From Pseudobacteriovorax sp. (lineage in GTDB: Bacteria > Bdellovibrionota_B > Oligoflexia > Oligoflexales > Oligoflexaceae), in the NCBI GenBank assembly GCA_013215145.1, contig JABSRP010000027.1, forward strand, positions 58,107 to 122,106: a DNA stretch of 64,000 nucleotides, written 5' to 3'. Positions 7,607-15,258 of this stretch are shown in pieces. A model generated the notes under the pieces. It searched no databases, had not been told where the DNA came from, and saw only the letters and a list, made by a program, of their open reading frames with translations. Every line of letters starts with the position of its first letter. Position 1 is the first letter of the stretch. Position numbers and translations under genes: made by a program.

Positions 7607-8380
7607 TTACTTTTGAAAGTAAAGCTTACCTGCGTAACTGATGATTTCAGATTCTGAAAGGTCGCCGTATTTGATCTTTTCCTCGATCAGAAGAAACTGA
7701 GGCATGTTTAGAAATGTATGTAGGTCAGAGCTAATGGGTAATTCCATGGTGGATTTTGCCATTAGCAAAAACGCTTGAGATTCAAGATCGAAGTTATTCA
7801 CGTTCAACTGAGACAGACAGCGTCGAATTTCTACCCCCCACTGAAAGGAAAGATAAGGGTTTTTTTGTAGAGCTTGAGCAAAAGTCTGAAGAAATATTGA
7901 GGCCTCGTTACCATGGAAAGTTCCTGTTTGTATGTCCATAAAAGTACGTTGGAGTAGTCTATGAGTTTTGGAATCTGGCAGGGACTCGTCGTCGTCTTGG
8001 AGAACCGAGAGAAAATAGATGCCGCAGACCCTTTGTTCGAAGTTATCGCGCCAGTGACGCTTTCCAGTGGCATACTCATTAAGAATGGTAGAGACCCATT
8101 CGGAGTCTTTTTTTATTTGCTGTGTGATATCTCGCTCGGCGGATGAGTTTTGTAGAATTAAAGCTAGCAAGCTTGGTTGCTCAGTGAGGTCGTTATGCTC
8201 CAAGGAGGTTTTAATAATGGACCCGATATCGGGATAATTGATCGATTCCAAAAGCAGCAGGCTATTATAACTACTAATCTTTTCCATGAGCGGAGTGGAT
8301 TTTAAAAAATTGTTCAGTTTTGAATTAGTAGCAGTCAGTTCAGTTACCGTTGCACTAGATTTTCTAAGAGCCGTGTTCAT
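7607..8380 (-). CDS. unknown cytoplasmic helical protein
   Basis: A 257-residue protein. The start MNTALRKSS is set by GGGAG seven bases upstream; a TTG two codons earlier is less likely. The sequence is helix-rich throughout, with repeated Leu spacing and no signal peptide or membrane segment, and might be an alpha-helical repeat domain. I recognise no family or active site. It has its own terminator and no close operon partner, being 165 bases from the asparaginase gene. Confidence 0.65.
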   Translation of the reverse strand: MNTALRKSSATVTELTATNSKLNNFLKSTPLMEKISSYNSLLLLESINYPDIGSIIKTSLEHNDLTEQPSLLALILQNSSAERDITQQIKKDSEWVSTILNEYATGKRHWRDNFEQRVCGIYFLSVLQDDDESLPDSKTHRLLQRTFMDIQTGTFHGNEASIFLQTFAQALQKNPYLSFQWGVEIRRCLSQLNVNNFDLESQAFLLMAKSTMELPISSDLHTFLNMPQFLLIEEKIKYGDLSESEIISYAGKLYFQK

Positions 8381-8544
8381 AGGCAATCTCCCAGCATTAG
8401 ACCTTTACACAAGGTCGGAGTCCATAGGGTTTTCGGGTTCTTCTTTTTTATCTGTAATGCAATTTGGCAGAGTCGTCAAATATTTTTCCGCAGTAATACT
8501 TACTTAAGGGTAACGATTTTGCAGAGATTAATAAAACTTCATCA

Positions 8545-9522
8545 CTATTGGAGGTAGTCGATACTGTGTCCAGCACCAATCCATTGAGGAACAGTTGACC
8601 CAATCCTAGCATGCAATCCTTCGAAGGCTTGGGGTAACCTGTCGCGATATCGGGTCAGTATCAGATTAAGTATGAGGCCAAGGTTTTCTTTTCTTAGGCC
8701 GTGATTAGATTTAATCAAGACTGTTGCATGCTTGACCTCAGTATTGCCGTTGGTCTGAATCGCCAATAGACCATCAGCGCCTTCCTTGGCAAGCAAGCGT
8801 CCTTCAGAATACAGCATAATCTCTGTGTCTAGGCGATCAAAGCCACCAGTGAGTTGAGGGTACTTGCCCCAATAGTGCCGCAGTTTTTTTGATGCAGACG
8901 AGGTGTCTTCTCCAAACTCCGCCCAAAGGTTAGCCTGAGTTTCTATAGATGCAACCAATGAGGGTAGGCCGCAGCTATCAGTAACCCATTGGGACTCTTT
9001 ACCGATTTTTTCTTCCAAAAAACTGCGAATCTGGCTTTGGATCGGATGGTCAGGTAGGTGATATCCCTCAAAGGGTAATCCAAGCCTTTCACAGCATTTG
9101 AGCAGATATAGATGTTTACCTGAGCAAAAGTGGAAGCGTTTTTTTTTCTCCTGATTTTCGGGGTGGGGTAAGCAGTGGCTGCTTGCCACATCATAGGGTC
9201 GGCTTGGTGGGCAAATGAGTTGATTTTCTGAAATGGGCAATTCGGAGAGCCATCGATCGATGGTCTCTAGATGAAACGGCTGTGCGGAATGGGATGACAG
9301 CCCGAGGAGGCTTTCGGGACTCTCGATATGAGGGCCGGCTCCCTGAAACTGCCAGGGCTTAAGTAGACTTCTTGTAGGGAGCTGAAGTTTTGATGATTGA
9401 TGCCAGTTGGTCAGAACAGAATCGCCCAACTTAATATAATAAAAACCGTAGTGGAGCTGTTCTGTAAATCCGCCTCTATTTAAAGCAAATACGGCTGGAG
9501 CATCAGCTATCGTGATGGTCAT
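8545..9522 (-). CDS. L-asparaginase, type II Rhizobium-like (asparaginase II family)
   Basis: A 325-residue enzyme of the asparaginase II family (Rhizobium etli AnsA-like), distinct from the E. coli type. It would hydrolyse asparagine to aspartate and ammonia in the cytoplasm. Family marks seen: RSLLKPWQ near residue 52, the FCSGKH motif with the following LKCCERLG, DSCGLP (usually D-G-C-G-x-P), and AKEGADGLLAI towards the C-terminus. The start ATG overlaps the stop of the upstream ABC-F gene by four bases (ATGA), so the two are cotranscribed. No signal peptide. Confidence 0.85.
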   Translation of the reverse strand: MTITIADAPAVFALNRGGFTEQLHYGFYYIKLGDSVLTNWHQSSKLQLPTRSLLKPWQFQGAGPHIESPESLLGLSSHSAQPFHLETIDRWLSELPISENQLICPPSRPYDVASSHCLPHPENQEKKKRFHFCSGKHLYLLKCCERLGLPFEGYHLPDHPIQSQIRSFLEEKIGKESQWVTDSCGLPSLVASIETQANLWAEFGEDTSSASKKLRHYWGKYPQLTGGFDRLDTEIMLYSEGRLLAKEGADGLLAIQTNGNTEVKHATVLIKSNHGLRKENLGLILNLILTRYRDRLPQAFEGLHARIGSTVPQWIGAGHSIDYLQ

Positions 9523-11138
9523 GAGAACTCAGCCGATCCGTTTGAAAATTGATTCTCGATGTCGGCCAAGTAGGAGTCGTAAGACTTTTCGTGATGCAAT
9601 AGTCCTTTAGGCGTTATTTCCAGGAGTCTTGTGGAAACTGTTCGGGCAACCTCTTGATCATGAGTGCTGAATAGTACTGTACCTTTAAAGTCCATGAGGC
9701 CATTATTAAGCGCTGTAATAGATTCCAAATCGAGATGGTTGGTGGGATCATCGAACAGCAAAACATTAGAACTCATAAGCATCATACGAGCCAGCATACA
9801 GCGAACTTTTTCTCCGCCAGACAAAACCTTAGCAGATTTTTTTGTGTCATCACCCGTGAAAAGCATTCGACCCAAAAAGCCACGGATAAAGTTTTCCGAC
9901 TGATCTTCAGAGTATTGTCTTAACCAGTCGATTAGGTTAAGGTCGCAATCGTTGAAGAAGTCATTAAAGTCTTTTGGCAGATAGGCCTGAGACGTTGTTA
10001 CACCCCAGCGGAATGTTCCACTGTCTGGTTTGATCTCTCCGTAGAGGACTTTAAACAAAGTTGTGATCGCTAACGAGCTGTCGCTTATAAATAGTAACTT
10101 GTCACCTTTTTGAAGTTCGAAACTAACATCGTTTAGGATGCGCTCCCCGTCTACCGATGCAGATAAGTTATTCACTTCAAGTAATATATCTCCCGCTTCT
10201 CGTTCTTGATCAAACTTTACATAAGGGTACTTCCGTGAGGAAATAGGCATATCGTCAAGTGTTAGTTTTTCTAATTGCTTGCGGCGAGAGGTAGCTTGCT
10301 TGGACTTCGATGCGTTTGCACTAAAACGTCGAATAAAAGCCTCCAGCTCTTTTGCTTTATCTTCTTTCTTCTTATTTTCATTGGCTCGCAGTTGCATGGC
10401 AATCTCTGAGGACTGCTTCCAAAAATCATAATTGCCCACATAAAGGTTAACTTTTGCGAAGTCGATATCAACCATATGAGTACAAACTTTATTAAGAAAA
10501 TGCCTATCGTGAGATACGACAATCACAGTCTTATCGTAGTTCATGATAAAGTATTCAAGCCAGGCAATGGCCTTTGGCTCCAAATGGTTGGTAGGTTCAT
10601 CAAGAAGCAGTACATCAGGTTTGCCAAAAAGAGCCTGGGCGAGAAGAACTTTAACCTTGTCTCCGTCCTTCATGTCTTTCACTAATTTTTGATGGAGTTC
10701 TGAAGGAATGCCAATACCTTCTAGGAGTGATCCGGCCTCAGATTCAGCTTCCCATCCATTCATTTCCGCAAATTCGCTTTCTAGCTCGGCCGCCTTGATC
10801 CCATCTTCGTCGCTGAAATCAGGTTTTGCGTAGATAGCATCCTTTTCTCGGATGACTTGCATCAGTCTCTCATTGCCAAGAATAACTGCATTCAGTACCG
10901 TTTCGTTGTCATATTGGAAGTGATCCTGTTTTAGAACAGATAGTCTAAGGTTAGGACTCATCGAAACAGTTCCCGATGTCGGTTCGATCTCGCCCGATAA
11001 AATCTTTAGAAACGTTGACTTGCCGGCTCCATTCGCGCCAATCACTCCGTAGCAGTTGCCGGGGGTAAACTTTATATTCACATCTTCAAAAAGTTTTTTA
11101 CTGCTAAAAATGAGAGATACATCTTGGGTACTTAACAT
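9519..11138 (-). CDS. ABC-F family ATPase, YbiT-like
   Basis: A 539-residue soluble protein with two ABC ATPase domains, as in the ribosome-associated ABC-F group (EttA, Uup, YbiT). Domain 1 has a good Walker A (GANGAGKST, ~35-43) and Walker B with DEPTNHLE, but its signature reads VKDMKDGDKVKVLLAQ instead of LSGG, as in YbiT. The inter-domain linker is Lys-rich and helical. Domain 2 has LSGGEKVR and DDPTNHLD, but its Walker A is replaced by LLFISDSSLAITTL, lacking the P-loop Gly and Lys. So only one composite site keeps a P-loop. A role in translation is known for the family. Confidence 0.88.
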   Translation of the reverse strand: MLSTQDVSLIFSSKKLFEDVNIKFTPGNCYGVIGANGAGKSTFLKILSGEIEPTSGTVSMSPNLRLSVLKQDHFQYDNETVLNAVILGNERLMQVIREKDAIYAKPDFSDEDGIKAAELESEFAEMNGWEAESEAGSLLEGIGIPSELHQKLVKDMKDGDKVKVLLAQALFGKPDVLLLDEPTNHLEPKAIAWLEYFIMNYDKTVIVVSHDRHFLNKVCTHMVDIDFAKVNLYVGNYDFWKQSSEIAMQLRANENKKKEDKAKELEAFIRRFSANASKSKQATSRRKQLEKLTLDDMPISSRKYPYVKFDQEREAGDILLEVNNLSASVDGERILNDVSFELQKGDKLLFISDSSLAITTLFKVLYGEIKPDSGTFRWGVTTSQAYLPKDFNDFFNDCDLNLIDWLRQYSEDQSENFIRGFLGRMLFTGDDTKKSAKVLSGGEKVRCMLARMMLMSSNVLLFDDPTNHLDLESITALNNGLMDFKGTVLFSTHDQEVARTVSTRLLEITPKGLLHHEKSYDSYLADIENQFSNGSAEFS

Positions 11139-11212
11139 AGTTACGAGTCCTGTCTGACGGTTAAGAAGGAACGTACTATATATTACCCTGTCAAAGCTGT
11201 ACAGAGGGGAAT

Positions 11213-11241
11213 AAAAAAAATACCTGCAATAAATACAGGTA
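11213..11241 (-). terminator. rho-independent terminator of the TPR protein gene
   Basis: On the minus strand TACCTG, a 9-base loop, CAGGTA, then eight U. It begins about 23 bases after the stop of the gene at 11264-12169. Confidence 0.75.
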
Positions 11242-11263
11242 CTTGATTTGAATCGTGCGATTT

Positions 11264-12169
11264 TTAGAAGCGTGCGTTTAGCTGGAAAACTAGATCCGGA
11301 GTTTGGGATTCCAGATTTGGCGCAATTCCCAAATTTAGATCGTAAGTCGGTTTTAATCTAGCATCGTCGTCATCGTACACGCGTCTTTTGATCCGGCGGT
11401 ACTTGGGGGTGAGATAAGCATCCACCGAACTGACTGCCCAAAGAGAGAAGAAGCCAACCAAAGAGTAAAGCTGACGAGCCTCGAGGTCTTTTATTTGGTC
11501 GTTGATCTCTGCGGAAACGGCAGATTTTACATCGTCTCCAGCACCAGAGGCTTGGAAGGTGGCATTATCGGATTTCTTGGAGTCGATTTGTGACCCTAAG
11601 AACAAGTAGTAGCCCAGTGCACCCCCTTGTAAGGCTCCCGAAAGCGCTCCAAAGAAGTATTGCCTGTGCATGAACTGACCAACCCCAAACGGCAGGGTTG
11701 CATAGATTTTCTCAGTAGTGGTTAGGGGTCTTCGCTTTTTGACGTATCTAAAGCGCTTTTTGCGCTTTTTCTTCGGACTAGGGTTTTCTTGGATTTTAGT
11801 AGTCTCTAGTGTTTTGATCCTGTTGAAGAACGTGATGATAGTTTCATCGAGGACTTCACTCTGCAGAACCGAGATATTCGGGTTGTAGGAAAGTGCTAGC
11901 TTGAATGATCGAGCTGACTCGTTCAGATCACTAAGCATATAGTGCACGATACCGAGTAGCTTATGAATTTTGGTGAGTTTCACAGGATTTGATTCGTTTT
12001 TGACCGCCTCAGTGAGCTTTTCTTTGGCTCCGCTGAAATCGGTTTTGATGTAAGCTTGGTAGCCCTCTTCGAGGGTGTTAGCTGACGAGCTGTTACCTAC
12101 GACAACAAAACTTGCCAAGAGCATCAACGTCATGAATACTTGTTTTTTGAAGATAACTAAGTTGCACAT
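11264..12169 (-). CDS. TPR-containing membrane protein
   Basis: A 301-residue protein. Residues 1-30 form a signal or anchor (FMTLMLLASFVVVGNSSSA). Residues ~32-110 contain tetratricopeptide-like helices (EEGYQAYIKTDFSGAKEKL, KIHKLLGIVHYMLSDLNES). A very basic segment KKKRKKRFRYVKKRRP follows (~131-147), then two or three hydrophobic helices with Gly-rich stretches (LPFGVGQFMHRQYFFGAL, GALQGGALGYYLFL). The Gly-rich helix after P-F-G-x-G-Q resembles small envelope proteins of the DUF5683 type. AAGGAG upstream supports the first ATG. Probably an envelope protein; role unknown. Confidence 0.65.
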   Translation of the reverse strand: MCNLVIFKKQVFMTLMLLASFVVVGNSSSANTLEEGYQAYIKTDFSGAKEKLTEAVKNESNPVKLTKIHKLLGIVHYMLSDLNESARSFKLALSYNPNISVLQSEVLDETIITFFNRIKTLETTKIQENPSPKKKRKKRFRYVKKRRPLTTTEKIYATLPFGVGQFMHRQYFFGALSGALQGGALGYYLFLGSQIDSKKSDNATFQASGAGDDVKSAVSAEINDQIKDLEARQLYSLVGFFSLWAVSSVDAYLTPKYRRIKRRVYDDDDARLKPTYDLNLGIAPNLESQTPDLVFQLNARF

Positions 12170-12417
12170 AATATCCCTATCTCCTTTGTATGCCAGACCT
12201 TCGGTCGAGATCTTTCATCAGTTTAGGATTGCTGAGATTTTTTTTTTTGCGGGCTATGGCTTAAAAGGAAATGAAAATCTAAGGCTCTAATAATATGAAT
12301 AAAAATATAGGTTTTATTTGTTGTACGGCTCACTTCCTTGCCCGAAATCTCTAGGTGTGGGGCTAAATAGAACGGTTTTTGTAGGGTTCGTGAAATAGCG
12401 AAAACACTGATTTTTCT
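12170..12417. other. intergenic region, no gene seen
   Basis: Together with the terminator at 12418-12446 this is a gap of about 315 bases. It contains the promoter region of the TPR protein gene and T-rich stretches. No open frame or RNA gene is supported. Confidence 0.4.
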
Positions 12418-12446
12418 AAAAAAAGGCCTGCTTGGTTAAGCAGGCC
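12418..12446 (-). terminator. rho-independent terminator of the LRR lipoprotein gene
   Basis: GGCCTGCTT and AAGCAGGCC form a perfect 9-bp stem with a 4-base loop. On the minus strand it is followed by seven U. It lies about 40 bases after the stop of 12485-14029. Confidence 0.9.
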
Positions 12447-12484
12447 CAGGTTTCCAAATGCCTTCGTGAGTAACGAAAGATCTT

Positions 12485-14029
12485 TTAGTCGTAGAAAGTT
12501 GCTCTGAGACCTATATGCTGAGCGACTTCTGTCGGACAGGTGACATCGGTATATCCTTGTCTGTCGTTCGTGTTGTCGTCATCCTGCTCAACGCCATCGT
12601 TATCGGGTAGAGCGATCATCAGTTCGCAAGTATCTTTGAAACTACCTGATGAATTACCCGTCGGGCAATTTGTTTCGTCCGGCTTAATCGTCGTTCCAAC
12701 TCGGTTACACGTCCAGCCCACGCTTGTAAGCTGAGGTAGCCCAGCGATGGAGGCGAAGGACTCAATTTGATTGTGAGAAATGTCGAGTACCAATAGTTGG
12801 GGTAATGATGCCAAGGCAGCGGGATTCGTTATAAGGTTGTCTTTCATAGCCAATCCTTGAAGGAACGGTAGGCCGCTGAGGGGACTGACATCAGAAATGT
12901 TATTGTGATTAAGCACGAACCCAGTAACGTTAGTCAACTGACTGACAGCAGAAATATCGGATATTTTATTGACAGCTGCATCGAGGGTAACCAAATTTTG
13001 AAGGAAAGAAAGTGAACTAATATCTTCGATACCATTGCCTTGAATTCGTAATCCATTCAAATTTACCAAATAGGAAATTGGTTCAACGTCAGTTATAGCG
13101 TTGTAGTTAAGATTTAATCGCTTTAAATTGATCAAACTAGCAAGGGGTGAAACATCGGTCAATCGGGGTACAGATGGATCGGCAGGATTAGCTTGAAGAT
13201 CTAGTTCCTCCTGCTCGGCGAGGTAAGCATCGGCCTCATCGCATGTCATTGCACCCTTAACCCTGTCTACTGTGGTTTTTATCGCCGCAGATTCATTATC
13301 ATAATTATTACAGTAGTCTATGAACGGTTTGACCTGGTTTCGTGAGTTACAAAAATCGCGAAATACCTGTGAACTAGATTCCGTAATTTCGCAGTTTTCG
13401 GAGCTTTTTAATAGGCTTGTTCCCAACGTATTGTTCCGCATCTTTAACTCGACTAGTTTTTGCAGATTCGAAAGTGGGCTGGCATCGGTGACCGCATTAT
13501 TTTCGAGGTTCAACGATAGGAGGTTAAAAAGGCCTGATAGAGCCGAAATATTTTCGATATTGTTGCGATTTGCTGATAAAGTTGCGAGTGTGATAAGGGA
13601 CTCAATTGGCTGCAAATCGCTGAGCCCGTTGTTTGAAATATTCAAAGAAGACAGGTTTCGAAGCGTTGCGAGAGGGCCTAAATCCTCGACTCGGTTGCCG
13701 CTAATGTCCAAAACCGAAAGGTTCCCGGCGTCCACTAGCGGAACTAGATCTTTAATTCCCGAGTTGGCTAAGTTGATTTCTTGGACGATAACAAGCGACG
13801 CGGCAAGGTCTTGACAGGTGTCAGTGCCGAAGGATTGCTTAAGTGCCTCGTAGGTCAGCCCGGTCTCGACATCTGACGTAGACGCATCACACTTGGCGGC
13901 AACATCAGCGACCTGCCGTTCGGAAACGTTACTTTCGGCACTTGCGATCAGACTGTCGAGACTTTCATTAGAGTTATCGCAGCCCAGTAAAGCTAGACAC
14001 GCGATAGGTGTTAACAATAGTTTTCGCAT
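12485..14029 (-). CDS. leucine-rich-repeat lipoprotein (internalin-like repeats)
   Basis: A 514-residue lipoprotein: signal MRKLLLTPIACLALLGC with Cys17 as the lipidated residue. From about residue 90 to 200 and again from about 275 to 430 it carries 22-residue repeats of the SDS22/internalin type (L-x-x-L-x-L-x-x-N-x-I-x-D-I-S-x-L). The two arrays are separated by a ~75-residue Cys-containing insert (about 200-275) without repeats. The C-terminus has several cysteines and an acidic stretch. Such proteins bind protein partners at the cell surface; the ligand is unknown. It is transcribed alone with a strong terminator. Confidence 0.85.
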   Translation of the reverse strand: MRKLLLTPIACLALLGCDNSNESLDSLIASAESNVSERQVADVAAKCDASTSDVETGLTYEALKQSFGTDTCQDLAASLVIVQEINLANSGIKDLVPLVDAGNLSVLDISGNRVEDLGPLATLRNLSSLNISNNGLSDLQPIESLITLATLSANRNNIENISALSGLFNLLSLNLENNAVTDASPLSNLQKLVELKMRNNTLGTSLLKSSENCEITESSSQVFRDFCNSRNQVKPFIDYCNNYDNESAAIKTTVDRVKGAMTCDEADAYLAEQEELDLQANPADPSVPRLTDVSPLASLINLKRLNLNYNAITDVEPISYLVNLNGLRIQGNGIEDISSLSFLQNLVTLDAAVNKISDISAVSQLTNVTGFVLNHNNISDVSPLSGLPFLQGLAMKDNLITNPAALASLPQLLVLDISHNQIESFASIAGLPQLTSVGWTCNRVGTTIKPDETNCPTGNSSGSFKDTCELMIALPDNDGVEQDDDNTNDRQGYTDVTCPTEVAQHIGLRATFYD

Positions 14030-14308
14030 GGAAACCTCAAACTTCGAAAATTGACGATTTATTTACTGATCGGAGTGTCTAGAGAAAATGATAAGAAAAA
14101 ATAAATAAATTAATAATCACAGTTACTTGTTGGCAAATTTACGGGTGTGTTTTTTGTTTTCTTTGGCTGGGGGCTAAAGTTAATCAGGCAATTTGTCCGA
14201 TTATACCCTGAAAAATAAGTGAAGAATTAGGATCTTAGAATATTTGTCTTAGGAAGATGAAAAAATATACGTTATAAGATATCAGCTTTAGTTTGGAGGA
14301 ATGACAAG

Positions 14309-15127
14309 TTGCAGGATAAAGATAATAAGAAGCTGAGGCTTACTTCAATCAATATGTTTGCCGGCGAATTTGCTTGGAAAACAATCTTACTCCTTGGACT
14401 TTGCTATGGATTGTGGCTCACAGCTGGAATTTTGGTGGTGGCATTCGAACAGCCTATGTGGCTCGGCTTTTTAGTAAGTACGTTAGCCTTATACCTCTCG
14501 TTTACTCCCATGCACGAGGCCTCTCATAGCAATATTGGGGGTAAAAAATCGGAATTAAGATGGGTGGATGATATCTGTGGCCACCTTAGCGCATTTCTGC
14601 TGTTGGCCCCATACATCGCATTTGCAAGGTTGCATTATCGGCACCACCAGAATACTAATATAGTGGGAAAGGACCCCGACCTTTGGGTCAACGGGAGCAA
14701 TCCTCTCACCATCGCTTTGCGCTGCCTGACGATCTATTTTAAATACATCACGCATTTTATTTTAGATCCTGTCTACGAGTTCACTGATAAAGTGAAGAGC
14801 GTGGCTGTTTTAGTTGGTATAGCCCTATTTGTATTATACTTGAGCTCGCTTGGGTACGGGGCCGAAGTTTTGTTTCTTTGGATACTCCCCTCCCATGTTG
14901 CTTTAGCCTTTTTGGCGTTTGGTTTAGATTGGCTGCCTCATGTACCCTTTCAGGAGACCCATCTACTCAAGAATACAAGAAATTTGCCCTACCCAGCACT
15001 CAACTGGATTCTGGTGTATCAAAATTACCATCAAATCCATCACCTCAACCCTCGGATTCCGTTTTATCGGTACCAACAGGCGTATCGTCACATAAAACCA
15101 CTTTTAGATGAGGCAAAGACGCGCTAA
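14309..15127 (+). CDS. fatty acid desaturase-family membrane oxygenase
   Basis: A 272-residue integral membrane di-iron protein. Three His boxes are visible: HEASHSN, HYRHHQNTN and HQIHHLNP, the pattern of fatty acid desaturases and carotenoid hydroxylases/ketolases. Hydrophobic segments lie before the first box, and two more between boxes two and three. The start is a TTG with GGAGGA 8 bases upstream. An ATG at 14301 is in another frame and ends after 11 codons, overlapping this start; the next in-frame ATG is 15 codons downstream. The gene stands alone between a minus-strand gene and a lipoprotein gene. The actual substrate, fatty acid or carotenoid, is undetermined. Confidence 0.8.
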   Translation: MQDKDNKKLRLTSINMFAGEFAWKTILLLGLCYGLWLTAGILVVAFEQPMWLGFLVSTLALYLSFTPMHEASHSNIGGKKSELRWVDDICGHLSAFLLLAPYIAFARLHYRHHQNTNIVGKDPDLWVNGSNPLTIALRCLTIYFKYITHFILDPVYEFTDKVKSVAVLVGIALFVLYLSSLGYGAEVLFLWILPSHVALAFLAFGLDWLPHVPFQETHLLKNTRNLPYPALNWILVYQNYHQIHHLNPRIPFYRYQQAYRHIKPLLDEAKTR

Positions 15128-15258
15128 AATCTCCCTGGTCTGCCTTTTTTAATTAACCAAAAATACTGACAAAAACGATTTATTTGCGTTTTCATTAAAC
15201 TTGGGTTCGCTTACTCACGATAGCGGGTTTGTACGGAAATTCATGACCAGGGATTCTA

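Noticed and set aside
13320..13814. A 164-codon plus-strand frame inside the LRR gene
   Set aside because: Antisense to leucine-rich repeats, which keep a long shadow frame open because of their periodic codons.
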